From Ceratodon purpureus (lineage: Eukaryota > Streptophyta > Bryopsida > Pseudoditrichales > Ditrichaceae), in NCBI GenBank assembly GCA_014871385.1, contig CM026424.1, forward strand, positions 21,044,449 to 21,108,448: 64,000 bases of DNA, read 5' to 3'. The notes under the pieces were generated by a model. That model was not told the DNA's origin, did no database searches, and was given only the letters and a program-made list of their open reading frames with translations. Shown one piece after another: positions 48,902 through 62,152 of the stretch. Position 1 is the first letter of the stretch. Each line of letters starts with the position of its first letter. Position numbers and translations under genes: made by a program.

Positions 48902-50868
48902 GTCAGGTATGAAAATTTCATTAGAAAATTGGACATTTCTACAGTACTGTACAGCACATACTTAGGTGGTAGTGGAGTACAGAAACACACAACCCATGAT
49001 ACCTATCTTCAGCTGAACTCTAGAGTCCTAGACATCACTCAACTTGGACCGAGACAGTAGCTTTGCTCCCATCTGCAATTGGTGCAGAACCTTTGTTGTA
49101 GGAGTAGTAATTAAATGAAGCATAATTTTTGGTTCCTGTGAGTTTGAGAATAATTTTGGTGCAATCCATGGCTCCCACCCAGTGACGTATGAGGATCATA
49201 ACTCTGATATGTATTTGTGTAACATAATGTAACATGTATACATGCATAACTGTGCCCTTGGATACAGTGATAGAAATGACCCATCCCCTTTAGTAGTGGG
49301 CGTAAGAAAAAGGATTCTGTAACTGCAAGTTGCAGCAGTGCAACATGTACCACTCTGTTGACATTTGACAGGGCTTGTATAAATCTAGGATATCCTTGTG
49401 ACTCATTTGTTGTAATTAAACTAACTGCCCCCAGCAAATTTGTGGTAATCAAGGCAATACTGTGCATGCATGGTGCAGTAGGAAACCTTCGTGTACTCAT
49501 TCATGGTATTTAAATTTTACAGGAGTGAACTAATCCACTTTGACTCTTTGTAATCCACAACAGTGCATCTCAAAATGTAATTTACGGGAACCTACATAAA
49601 GAGCAGGCCCCATCACCTCAGAAACTAACAATCACTGCTAGTATTTTGTAACAATTTCTTTCAGCACTTTGAATATCCCTTGAAAGCTAAGTAGCTTATA
49701 ATTACTCCATTGTTTTTTTTTAAATTAATTTTTGATGAAGTCACTTGTTATCTGCAATGAGAATCACATAGCTGAAGTACATCCTGAAGATCAACAACGC
49801 ATCTGCTCCAACTTCCAAGGTGGCTTTCGTGATATAATGTACTTAGATTGCTGTAACTTATTTTCCACGCTCCTACTGTAAGTTCCTAGCTATGCTACGT
49901 ACCCAGCTGAAGGCTGAAGTAGGGGATTTGAAGGACATAAGTTCCACCAGACTTACTTACAAAATGTACTGATCACAATGGATAACCTGCCTGTACTCTT
50001 GGCATGCTGGAACACAGTCTGGAAATCTTGTGATCCAAGTGAGTCACAGTTCTCGGTTGCCAGACATAACTTACATACTAAAAAGCTGCTGCTGTGATGA
50101 CACCAATCTATAGCCATGATAAATGCTACCTGGGGGAAAATTATATACTCATTCATGCAGAGATGCCCTAAGTTAGATGTTGCTCTGGATATATTCAAGA
50201 AACATATTGCCCTAAATTTATTCAAGAAATGTGGGCGGTGAATTGCAACAGAAATTATATGGACATGGATGTGGAGATGCAGAAAATTGGTATGGATTTA
50301 TTTCTTCACAAGTATCTTCAGAACTCTACCAATACAAGCCTCAGGGGCATCAAATTCCTCACACCAGCTCACTGGTCAGGAGCAATTAAGCATACTTGGA
50401 AGCAAATCTTTATCGATGCACTACGTTCTACCATCAAAAAGATCGGCCTGCCATACATGTAAGCACCTGCAAATCGAGTGCACTTTAAGGACCTGATGCT
50501 AATCTGCAGCATTATTACTTGGATACTTGGACACCTGCACAATGTTGCTACTTGTCACAATGAAAGGAAGAAAGAAGAAAAGAAAAACCGGAATTGATAT
50601 GTATAATTTTTACAAGCGAGAACGTCTAAAACACTTTTCTATCTGCAGGCTCACACGAGAAAAGAATCACACTCCCCTAGTTACAGCGTCACGGACAACA
50701 TTGAGTACATGAATGATCCAACCGGAATTGCTGACGGCATTAGTCGGTCTCTGCTCTGGATCCAATACAAAAAACACCCCAAACTAAAAATTCAAACATG
50801 AGAAATGCTTAACCAAAAGTATCTCGAGCAGGAGATAGTTTTGTACAGCTGATCTAGAAACTTCATCT
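48902..50868. other. Intergenic, downstream side of the aquaporin gene
   Basis: No supported gene. The part nearest 50868 is probably the 3' UTR of the minus-strand aquaporin. Open frames here lack domains. Confidence 0.45.
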
Positions 50869-52789
50869 CTATACGTGGGTAGGCGCACTTCGGGACGACC
50901 CCAGTGCTTTAAACCGGCCTGCTCGCAAGACGTATTGGTGATAAGCGGCGGCCAAAGCTGCTCCGAGGAGTGGACCCACCCAGAAGATCCACTGCACATA
51001 TGTAATCAACAAATCGTACCGTAAGACAAATTTTCAAAATATTGTCCCTAACGCAGAATGTGAATCCATCTGAATAACAAGGTTCTTAGATTGTAACTCA
51101 AGACGAGAGAGATACAAGGTTTACTGCAACTTACGTGATCATCCCAAGTTTTATCACGGTTGTAAATCACAGCTGCACCGAAGCTCCTGGCGGGGTTGAT
51201 GCCAGTGCCAGTAATGGGAATGGTTGCAAGATGCACCATGAACACTGCAAAGCCAATGGGAAGAGGAGCCAACACCTGCGCAGCATGACCCCAACAGGAC
51301 GTATGGTTACAAATTAGCAGTGAAAACGTTTTAACATTGATTAAAACAATTTAACTTTTCATGAACTTGTTTTCTGATTGACCACGTTAAAATAAGATCC
51401 ATGTTCTAGTGCATGTCAGCTCGACATATTAACTAATATATTCGAGACGTATGGCGAGAACGATTCTTAAACAGGGGACAAATTTATCTGGTGGAGAAAC
51501 GGTCGTACTCTCTGGAATCTTTAGCAAGTTGGAACTTGTGAAGGAACGAGGGCCCCGCTTAATAGATTATTCTGTCGGTGTGCACGAACTCTAAGATTCA
51601 ACGACGTAGCAGAGACTCAATTGTGAGACAAGGAATTGGTTGTGCATGGACCAAAATAAATTCTAGTTTGATATAGGGCGGGGTTGGGTTCCGTTCCATG
51701 ACGTTGCCAGCTAGTCTAGCAGGGTAGTCGGTTAGACCTACATACCGGGACATGGGAGTCACGAGCATTGCGCTTAGGATCCGTGGCGGAGAATACAGTG
51801 TACACCAACACGAAGGTGCCGATGATCTCCGCAGCCAGGCCAGTCCCGAGGCTGTAGCCGGCCGCGACCGAGTTCGCACCGCCTCCGTTTCTCATGTAGA
51901 ACGAATGCTGGAACGCTTTCACCAGGCCTGCCCCGCAGATGGCCCCCAGGCACTGCGCTACCATGTATGCCAACGCCCTCGGCAACGAAATCTTGCGCGC
52001 TAGAAGCAAGCCGAACGTGACTGCCGGGTTTATGTGCCCACCTGCAGACCAAACATGATCCCGCAACCATGGTAAGACTATTGTACTACTTCATCAACCT
52101 TTGCTTAATATTCTCTGACTTATAAGCTTCCAATGCATCTCATTAACGTGTGCATGCTTCCAGCGACGGGACAAGTTCTTGAAAGCTTAGGAGCCTCTTG
52201 CAGTAAAATGGAAGAAGTGATTTTCTGGAGCTTCAAACCACAATTACTCAGCTTGCTGACAATGAGCTGTTTAGACAAGAACTCCTGAAGCTCAAAATTA
52301 GTGGAATGTTAAGCCTTCTCAGCACTTGACATGAAAAGAAAAGATACTATTTCTTCCAAAATATATGTCAAGCAACATAGCAGCAAACTCTAAGTATATT
52401 GCACACAACTCGTCCCAGATGGTGGAGCTCATTGTTGCAGTTTTACTCATGTATTGAACTGCAAAAGGCAGACAGTACGCTGTCAGCTTGGTAGCTCGGC
52501 CTGTATTACCTGATATACCGGCGGTGCAGTAGACAAGCACGAAGATCATGCCGCCAAAGGCCCAGGCGATGCCGAGCAGCCCAACGCCCGCGCAGCCGGG
52601 GTTGTTACTGGCCCCGATGACGGTGGCGACAGTAATGTAAAGGAACAACAACGTGGCGACGAATTCCGCGATCACGGCCCGGTAGAAAGACCATCGCCCG
52701 AGCTCCGCCGCGTCGATCAGTGGCGCTGGCGGCGGGTCTGTGTAGTCCTTGCTGGGGTACCCCGGCTGCACCCCCACGTCCTTCGCCAT
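50869..52789 (-). CDS. PIP-type plasma-membrane aquaporin
   Basis: Four exons on the minus strand: 52789-52510, 52041-51746, 51275-51135 and 50991-50869, totalling 840 nt and 279 residues. The 296-bp second and 141-bp third exons match the standard plant PIP gene structure. Both pore motifs are present, [11 protein letters not shown] (completed across the first junction) and [14 protein letters not shown]. The selectivity filter residues appear to be F-H-T-R ([26 protein letters not shown]), the water-selective PIP type. Six hydrophobic helices are readable. The N-terminus ([21 protein letters not shown]) contains the conserved KDY.DPPP. It is short and the C-terminus ([14 protein letters not shown]) carries serines, as in the PIP2 group, although the group assignment is tentative. 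The protein works as a tetramer in the plasma membrane, moving water. The start is the ATG before GCGAAG; an upstream in-frame GTG is ignored. Confidence 0.95.
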
Positions 52790-54552
52790 CACTTCACTTC
52801 ACCTCACCTCACCTGCTCACCACAATTTGGCAGCTCAAAACATGAACTCACTCGTCTTGAACACTGAATTGGTACAAAGTATTCTACAACAGTGGCCGGA
52901 GCCAAACTCCAACGTCTCCACGTCAAGTGATGGTGATACCAGTCTAGCTGATGAACTAACTGTCTCGAAGAAATGGCGATGCTCAATCTGAGTACACCAA
53001 AACTGGCAACCAGACAGAGCCAGACAGAGAGAGACACACCCAGTGGGTTATCAACATATCAGCTCGTTGCTTAATATATATATATATATTCCAGGAGCAC
53101 TGCTGTTTAGGCTCATAGCTAGTGAGGCTCAACTTTTGAGCCAATCCTTCAATCAGGCTTTTTCTCATGAATTAATGGAGGCTTCGACTAATTTGTAGCA
53201 TTGGGGATTGGGGAAGGTTGCACGGCCTATGCCAATGCTATGTTGATCATAGGGACTAGTATTGCAGGACGTGCTTGGCTAGGTAGAGGGTGTGTTGTGC
53301 AGTAGGTCAGTGAAGTAGGAGTTCGGACTGTGGAGGCCGGTTACTTTGATTTTTTTCTCCATGCGTGACATGATTGGCTGAAGTCATCATCCCAGTTTTT
53401 GTGGACAGGGTGGGGCTTGTTGAGCTCTGTCTGTGAATTTTATCCCTTTCTTTTGATGCCTTTGAGTACGTTGGTAGAATCTTTCTGCACTTCCATCATG
53501 CTGTTTTTACATCGATGAGTTTCATAGAACTTGAAGTGTTTTGTCTTCTTTTTATCTGATATGTTGACCATCTGTGCAGGGTTACTCATTGATTTAGTGG
53601 TTATGCACGTGTTTGCAGCATCTTGACACTGTGCTGCATCACTTCAATATATTTATTTGATTAAAAGGGATTTGGTGACACGACTTTAAAGTAAACAAGT
53701 TGAGCCTGAGTAACCCAACTTATGGTAACTTAGAAGAATTCAGGAAGCATGTACTTCACCCTCTGAAAACAACTTACAGGAGACAGGCAGTTCTGTTGAA
53801 GTGTAAGGTTTAGGCTTCTGTTTGGTTCCATGTGGTGTTTGTGTACTTGTTTCCAAGTAACAAATGCTACATTATGTGTAAAAAAAACAACAACAATAAC
53901 AACCTACTGGAAAAGAACTGTGGCCATGCAAATAGTGATGGTACTTCTCCAGTCTGCGTGGTATGTGTGCTTGGACCATTTCTAGATGGCTAGATTGAAG
54001 GTGCACTCTTATCTTAGAGAAGGACCACAAGTCAAGCCTATGTTGAGGTTATGACCAGAGTGTGTCCACTTATAATACCGAATCAAAGAAAAATTCAAAA
54101 TTGTTTATGAGATTGTGTCACACTTGCACCAAATTCATAGTCTGGAGGAATTTGCTGGTTCCGGTTTCATTCATACAAGATTTTACAACTTCTCTTTTCA
54201 GTCCCATTGAACAATTCTGATCACGGATCTCTTGTGCATTTTGCAAATAATTCCCATGACCTGGCAAGAATCTTCTGCATAATTTTCTCATAAACAGGGC
54301 TATTGTGGAGGGGTGATGAATCAATTCATTTCTCCGGCCATGGCTAACTGGGTCTCGCTATCTGTTCCCAATTCATATATCTCTAAGTTACATATCAAGA
54401 TTCAACCCACTGCTGCAAAAATACAATTTGGACTAGTCTACTCTGTAAAAGTGTAAACAATGGTCAGCAGTAATTTTCAGTGGTACTATACCGTCTTGAC
54501 TCGGCCCTTTTCAAGCCAGCTAACTTGGCAGTGTTTCATCATTATCAACCAG
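52790..54552. other. Aquaporin upstream region and intergenic DNA
   Basis: Includes the promoter and leader side of the minus-strand aquaporin, an AT dinucleotide run at about 53078-53091, and otherwise no recognisable gene. Confidence 0.5.
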
Positions 54553-54953
54553 TAAGGTCAGACGTCCTAAAACCACCAACTTAAGGATTATGAGATTTTC
54601 TTTGCAGTGTTATCTTTGGGGTATATTTTTCTATGTACAAAAAATGTTTTTTTAATAGAATGTAATTTTTTTGGAATTTTCTTTCCAATATTGAAATAGA
54701 TAAAAATTTCTAAAGGCAAAAGTACTTTGTAATCCAAACCTGATCTATGGGTTTTCCGATGTTTTCACCTTGTGCTACAAACTTTCACTCATAATGATAC
54801 CCAAAACCACCAACTATTTCTTTGCAATGCTTGACGTACATTGGTCTACTTGAATAATGAAATTGGTGGTTCTAGGTCTCAACTGTGGTGGCCCCAAGAA
54901 AGGACTACATGTCATAAATAGGGAAGGTGGTGGTTTTAGGACAATTGACCTTA
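54553..54953 (+). mobile_element. ~400-bp miniature element with TA duplication
   Basis: TA at 54553-54554 and 54952-54953 borders inverted ends beginning AGGTCA and sharing GTCCTAAAACCACCA (24 bp, three mismatches). No coding capacity. The TA duplication points to Tc1/mariner-like mobilisation (inference). A partial relative lies at 46947. Confidence 0.8.
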
Positions 54954-55249
54954 TCTTTTCTTTTTTCACTTTCTTCTTGTAGCCAAGTTACCCACAAAAT
55001 TGAGTGTTTGTAGCTCATAAGGTAGATGCACCCATGAGCAGCCAACACAGAGCAAAAACCAGCAAGTTAGGCCCTTGGGGCCTGGGATAACAACTTTTGC
55101 TAATATTGCCACCTTAATATAGTAACTGATTTAAAAGTGCTGTAACTTTCTAATCAAAATAATCATTGTAAATTGTTATGTTGATAAAGGTTCTTCAACT
55201 TGAATAGTTTCAATATCTTCATTCTTAGTAAAAACACTCAAATTTCAAT

Positions 55250-56172
55250 TTAACCCCTAAAAATCCTGGAAAGCCAAAACGGCTTTTTGCGATTTTGGGC
55301 AGCCAAGATGAAGGGGTTAAAATTAATATTTTTGCCTAAGATTTTACTGGATGCTTCATATACTGCAAAGTATATGTAGTAAAATTTTCAAAGCCAAATT
55401 CCAATTTTAAGACGTTCATCTAGAAATTTTAGGTTTCAAGTCCAAAACGGGCAGCTTAAAATTAGGCCTTTTAAAAAAAAAAATCTTGAAATATGTTCAT
55501 AACCAAATCACCACTCAAATTCCAAAGAGACCCAAGTCAAAAAATATACCAATTTTACAAGGGTAGCCTCCAAAAATTACAAAGACAAGTTTCAAATTTT
55601 TGAATTGTTTCTTTCAAAATTCGTCAAAATTTGAGATTTTGAAATTTTTCAAAAGTAATTTCGCCCAAAAATCAAAAATTTATAAAGGCACCTAACCACT
55701 GTTTAGATTTTTCTAAAACCAAGTATACGTAACGTCATACATGTTTTACTATATCAATATTTTTAGACTTGCTTCTAGAAAACAATTTTTATGAAGGTCC
55801 TAAAAAAGGAATGAGTCTCTAAAATTTTGCATGGAGGTACCAAACTTGATTACCTAGATGGAAAAAAATATGAGCAAAATGCTTGGGGTAAAAATCTTCA
55901 ACTCTCCCTTTGCACCATTTTGACTATGTCATTTGAACAATGCCCAAAAAAAGTTTTGTTGCGACTTTGAATGTTACAATCTCTAGGATGGTAAACATCC
56001 AACGGCTGAAAATTTTATTAGTATTTCTAAAGAAGGTAAAGTACAAGATCTTACGGTTGGATGTCTAAAAATATTAATTTTTTTTGTCCAAACCGTCGTT
56101 CCCACAAGGTGGTCAAAAATGGCTGTTTTGGGTTTTGGAACCTCCAAAACCGGCTGGATTTTTAGGGGTTAA
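55250..56172 (+). mobile_element. TTAA-flanked non-autonomous element, 923 bp
   Basis: Starts TTAACCCCTAAAAATCC and ends GGATTTTTAGGGGTTAA, exact inverted ends over 17 bp including the TTAA. The interior aligns with 47964-48901. No long open frame. Confidence 0.8.
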
Positions 56173-56836
56173 GTTAATAATAGTAACCCTTAGTAAATAA
56201 TTAGTGTGAACTTTCAATGGTGCTATAAGTTACCAAAAGTGTAATGTGATGTACAGAAGCAGGTTTCCCACTTCTGACAGGTGGTACAGCACAACAACTT
56301 ACATGTCGGTCGGCGACGTGGAATCCCAGGTTATTGTTCCTTTGTGGTAGCTTTGTACTTCTCCCTCCTGCACATGAAGTAGAACGGAAGGAAGCCAACT
56401 CATGCATTTTTATGGCCTTCCATTTGAAAGGCGGTGCTGGTTGTTTGAAGAGGTAGACTCTTTTCTTAAGCACTGAGCTCCTAGCGGGTAGCCATGAAAT
56501 GGCCCACCTATCTTTTAAGTGCACTTGCTCATGATAATTCATAAGAAGATGTATCATGGAAGTGGTTCAAGTGAAATAGTTATTTGATAATAGTTATGTC
56601 TTGTAATTGATAGGTAGAATTCAGTAGTATTGAGGCTACCTGTACTTGTTTCTGTCTAAGTTGGTTCATTGGAGTGCTTGATGACAATTTCTGTACAAAA
56701 TTTGCAGAGCCAAAGCTGCAACTGTGGATGCTGGATTGCTCTTTCCAGGTCATGTTTGCAGAGAAACTGAAAAATATTATTGGAAAATCCGTTGGGAGTG
56801 CCTAGAGCCTAGCCTCCACATCTAAGGAGAACAGGA

Positions 56837-57244
56837 TAAGGTATACACACCCATGAGGGATCACTTACACATGACTCATATGTAGGCTTCCCCATTCCAT
56901 AGCAATGGGAAACCAGTAACGGATAATTGATGAACAATAGATTTAGGATGCATCCTCCAATAGAATGCCTTTTTGAGTGTGACAATATAATCAAGTAGTC
57001 ATATGTTTGTTCACTAATCTGAGTATGGTCGGTCATTGGTACACCTATATGTCAATCTTGGGTAACCCTAACTTTTAGACAAATTTTTTTGTAGTAATTT
57101 GAATTTTACTGAATTAATTTTTGAAAAAATGCTCATTCTTCATGAACCTTATGATACTACGCACGAAAAATAACTCCTTATTGAAAACCAAAGATTTACT
57201 ATGCTGAAATGCTTAAGTGATCCCTCATAGGTGTGTATACCTTA
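56837..57244. mobile_element. 408-bp miniature element with TA duplication
   Basis: Ends TAAGGTATACACACCCATGA and, after reverse complementation, TAAGGTATACACACCTATGA, continuing as GGGATCACTTA. This gives 31-bp inverted repeats with one mismatch, bordered by TA on both sides. No coding capacity. The ends differ from those of the 54553 family after TAAGGT, so it is a separate but possibly related family. Confidence 0.85.
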
Positions 57245-60145
57245 GTACAATTTTACAAAGGTCCTTGCTCAAGTTCCATTATTTATGATCAGCAGACAAC
57301 AGAGTTTAAAATGTAACCTTGGCAGAGAGAATATTAACATTGACTTTGTACTTGCTTGTCCCAACTCCAAGTCTGCACAATGAAACTAGGATATGCTCAT
57401 TTTTCTAGCAAGGAGTTTAATGCAGTTGTAGGAATTTGTGTTAGTATAAATTCTCCTTTCCAAATTAGCTTTTTAGAATAAAAGTTAATGTAAGTTTTAA
57501 AGAAATTTACTAATTAAGAATGAATCATTATTTCTTAACTTATAAATATTGCAATAGCTCATTTTTCTTCACAATTGTATGGGTTTCTATTTTATTTAAA
57601 ATCATGTATGTGGTCTAAGTTTGTGTTCAATGTAACTGCCCCATGACTCAGCCATGATCATCAAAGGTTTAGGCAGCTCTATTGGGATTGGATACTACAG
57701 CATAGAAAACCCTGAAGAAATTTGATAAGAATGTACCTTTATTTGAAGGGGAAAGAATCCATTGTTTGGCTAAAGTGAAGTACAGTTTTGGAGTTTTTGT
57801 GCATGGGTTGTGCATGACCTTTGCACTTTTACAACACATACACTATACACCAAACAACCTTTTGTGTAGTACACTGAAGATCTGGCAACCAGATACAACT
57901 CATACTTTCAACGTAAAAAAGAATAGAAAACTGTAAGAACTTTTGGAAGTTCGTCTTTGACGTTTGATCCTCAAAGGGACATTCAGTTTTATCTTTTCAT
58001 CATAAAAAGAAATTCCAGTTTCATGAAACATGTGTTGTGAATTCCAGTTGATGCTTTGGAAGAAAGCGGGCTGGCTAAATCTACCTTACTAAACTAGTAA
58101 TCATGTTCATTTGCTGTTCAATTAAGGTTCATTATTTCCACTGCAGAAACATGCACATGTTACCCACAAATTACAGTAGTACAAGGTAAGAGGGTTTGTA
58201 TCACTTTTGAAGAACTTTAATGGGCAAGTCACAGAGCTGAGGCCACTTGCATAAATCATTGAACTTCCATAGCAGAAGTGTATGTGCAACACTGCTCTAT
58301 GACTATTTCATAGCACCAAATCTTAATATCAAGCCTTTAACATGAATGCAGGGAGATGCAGTCACACAAGCTGCATGGTTCTGAATTTTGCAAAGCTCCA
58401 GCCTGAAAAAGCCAGGTCGGAAAAAAAAAAAAAAAACAGTCCATGTCCTGGACTGCCTATTTTCAATTTGATGCCGCTATGTATCCATCAAAATATTCAG
58501 AAGTATGCAGCACCCCCTTTCTTGATCAATTTGCTGCTCCTGGTATTCCAAACCCTGTGGATCATCTTGAGACCACTTTCTTTATAGAATTCAACTAATC
58601 AATGCACTTGACCAACAGATTGTAAGTACAAAACAACGAACAGCCAAATACCATTGTACTTGTACACTATATAATATAATAGCTAGTGCAGAAAAATGGA
58701 ATTCATGCCACAAATCAATATTAGAGATGCATACCATAGCAGGTTCATCAAAAATAATTCAAAAAATCAATTATGAAGTGCTTGTGGTATTGTTCAAACT
58801 AAAATTAAAAAATTAAAAATTCCTAGGAAAACAAAGGATTTTGATTATTTCACAATTCGACAAATGCAGTTGTTGCACTTTAAATAACTATTCAACTCTG
58901 CAGGTACATCATTCTACTTCCCAAAGATTGAACAGTGCACACAATATGCTGGTGAATCTTAAACCAACAATGATCCTCTATGATCTTACATGGACACCAG
59001 TACATGGATCATTATTGCACCATTTCCTTGAGATGCAGCAATCACATGCCTCAAAGGCATGCAACAACCTGCACAATGATTCACTGCCATTGCCCATAAC
59101 AAGCTTCTAAAGAATATTTCACCTCTGGTTTTAAAGAATCTCATTCCTGTGTCAACTGCTTCACTTCACAGATCAAAATTCACTCCAATGAACTTTCTCC
59201 ATTCAGCACATTAAAAGTGTCAAAAATAGAAGTGGAACATGAAACTAAGTTTCCCAGGGGCTCCACCTTTCATACGAAACATATACCGTGTGCATGTACA
59301 ACAATGATTATGTGATATTCTCCACACATACACATACAGCTTCTTAAAATTTTATACCCCTCATCCCTTGTGTACAGTACATTCATTTGCTATGTTCTTA
59401 TACCTCAGCCTAGAAATAGATGAAATGTATCTGAACATTAAAGCTCCAAAAAGACCCTGTAGTACATAAAGAGAGACAAACCAAAGCCCTGGGCCAAACT
59501 TACTGTTGGTATCATGCAAATCACTAAAAGAGGCATAACTACATGAGAAGATTCATAAGAAATAGTTAAGTTCAAGCAAGCACGCAAGCAGTAAGGACTT
59601 CAATAGTGAAAGAGAAATAAGAAAAGGTAAATTAGTCATCAGCAGATTTGTAGACAAAGTCCTCCATGATATTTCTACATTAGATCCTGGTGACAAGCAG
59701 CATACCTGTCATCTGGCTACAAGGAACTGCACACGCAACTGTCATGGCCCATGATCTTGTCCTCCATTTGTTCCAGTTGCTTCTCAGCACTCAAGGTCAA
59801 GACAAAGTATCCAATTCACTGACAATCTTTGGATAGAGCCCACAATGTTAGAAGTCTGGTCCCCTCACCTTCCAAATAATACCTATGATGTTCTACTACT
59901 CTCAGCAAGGAGTTGGAGAATTTTGATCACTTACAAATATGATAGCTCTCCGAAATCAACAATTGCATTTCGTCTTAATGACAATAACATCACCTGCTAC
60001 CTGATATGAATTGAGGAGCTCTAAGAACATGGTTAAGGGTTTAGGAACCTTGAATTCATGATGCCAATCGCTGCCTCTTCGTCTTCAGTGACAATGTTGG
60101 AGAAAAAACAAGAAAAAAGAACGAGTGCATGCGGTCCGGCGAGAC
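57245..60145. other. Intergenic, AT-rich
   Basis: No supported gene in 2.9 kb. A 16-base poly-A run lies near 58420. Short open frames lack domains. The last part is probably 3' UTR of the minus-strand gene that ends at 60146. Confidence 0.5.
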
Positions 60146-62152
60146 TTAAGCAAAGGGGTTAGTTCTGAACTCCTGGCGTACAAAGTAGCGAGTTCGGCTG
60201 AGCTTCTTCATATTTGCCCTGTAGTGTTTCCCTGGCAAAAGCATGAAACTCTGAACCAGAACTAGAGACCGAGGCTTAGTTTGATCTACAGTCTGAAGGA
60301 CATGCAAAAGTCGTAAAAGGTGGTCCAACCCCAAGGAGAATATTAGTAGCAAGGCAGCAAAAGGTAGAACTTCAAACTACGTGAGCATAAGAGAACTTAC
60401 AAGACGTGAACCCAAAGCTCTTGATTATTTATTATGCTGCCAAACCATGGAACACAGAAATGACCATGATCCTTTCAATCCTCCGTAGCAATGACGTTCA
60501 CATACTGAATTAGCCAGGACTGCGAGGTTATTATCATGTCAATCCTCTACAAAGTTTATAAAGCTTGCATACGCAAGTAATGGACTATACAGAGCGTTTC
60601 TCATGTACAAATGGAGGGAAGCTTACTCCAGCTCTCATTATTATACTCAGAATGTTGGATTCATCATCAACGAGAGGATTGGACAATGATCTGGAGCGAG
60701 ATCTTACAACATCCATGACTGTTTTAGGAAAACTTCGAACTCTCGCAGGTGAGGCTTCTCTTCTCTGGCGTTTCTGCTGTCCATGAAGCTCTTCAACGCA
60801 GTTTACTCGTTTCAAGCGTTTAAAGAAAGATCTCCTGTCCCCGTTGCTACTTTGCATCTGCTTCCTTTGATCTGAGTCGGAGGATATCCTCCCAGTCCCT
60901 AGCTCGACAACTTCGCTGTTTTGTGGGGCCAGCTGAGCATTGTCTGAGGGCGCTGGATCTCTTTCTACATGAGGGACATCTTTGGTAATTACATGGCTTC
61001 CGTGTTCTTGCTGCATGTGTTCCGTCGACCCCGGGTTCTTTCCATCATTAACAGGCAGTTGAGAGTCACTAGAAAGCCCATCTACTCCCCCCTCTGTCGG
61101 CATTTGCTCCCCTGTGCATCCGTTATCATCATCTGCGGCTGGGGCATCCTTGACCAGCTCGTCACGTCCGCTTCCTTCCTGCACTGGTTCCTGCAGCACC
61201 AACGCTTAACTTCAGTTACATTTAGCCTTATGACCCTCTTCAACCACCAGAAGATTTTCTTCGCTCACCATGAATTACAATGACTATGTGCCGAGTGACT
61301 TCTTCTGTTGCAACTCCCAGGTGTCACTCCCGCAATGGTTACTGTAAAATAGTTGTGAAAACATCGAATACAAAACAGGGCAGATATACACTTATTCCAA
61401 ACAAGCAGTACCTGAAGTTTGTTGAGGGACTCCAGAGGCAGAGGCTCAGGGGGCTGAGTCTCAAAAGCTGGTTGAGTGAAGGGCTGAAGACTCGATTCCA
61501 TCAAAACAACAGAAGCCTCAACCACGCTAACTGCATTTTCTGGGATCGGGGAAAGCAATAGAGAACTTCCTTGGAACTCCGCTTCAGGAATCGTTTCCCG
61601 CATGAGAATATGATTCTCCACATCCTCAGATGATGCGAATTGAAATTCCGTTACACCTGCGACGGGTTGAGTGAAGAATTCAGCACTTACGCCTAGGTTA
61701 GGGATCGTCACTTGAGGATCAGGCTGTTCGCTCTGCCCGTGCCACTCTTGGCTCGGAGACCGCGAGCGATCGCTCTCAAATGCTGCAACGTAACTATCTT
61801 CCTTCTCCACCCTGTCATTCCCCTCACCCCCCACGGTCGCCTGCAAGCTGCTTGGCGGCGACATCCACTCCACAGGCTCCTGCGTGAACCCCATGTCACC
61901 CTCCCCGTCCACAGACTCCGACGACTCAGACCCGCTGTCACCTCCATAGGACGCAGGCGGCTCCGCATGCAAAGTCAGCGAATTACGCTGAACCCTAGGA
62001 GGCGACAACTGCATGGAATTCTGGCTCGGCGTCTCGTCCAAGCTGTACAACCCGCTGCGCTCCCACCCCTCGCCAACATTCGCCAGCTCCTCCTCCTGCG
62101 ACACCGAAACGCTGTATTCCGACACGAACGACGCCACAGACGGCCCAGCCAT
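60146..62152 (-). CDS. Unknown, probably nuclear protein with an SQ/TQ cluster
   Basis: Three exons on the minus strand, 62152-61412, 61190-60627 and 60292-60146, join in phase with GT-AG sites to give 483 residues. The exon 2 donor (GGA|GTAAGC) replaces an in-frame stop 40 bases further on. The N-terminal half is acidic and disordered-looking, with at least seven Ser/Thr-Gln sites (SVSQE, TPSQN, FTQEP, SPSQEW, FFTQP, PFTQP, ETQPP). The middle is acidic and polar. Towards the end there is a basic stretch (FFKRLKRV, QQKRQRRE) that could be a nuclear localisation signal, then RSRSRSLSNPLVDDE. The last exon is compact and basic (HYRANMKKLSRTRYFVRQEF). I do not recognise the family. SQ/TQ clusters are typical substrates of ATM/ATR kinases, so a DNA-damage or meiotic role is possible (inference). 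An upstream in-frame Met at 62218 is less likely as the start. Confidence 0.7.
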
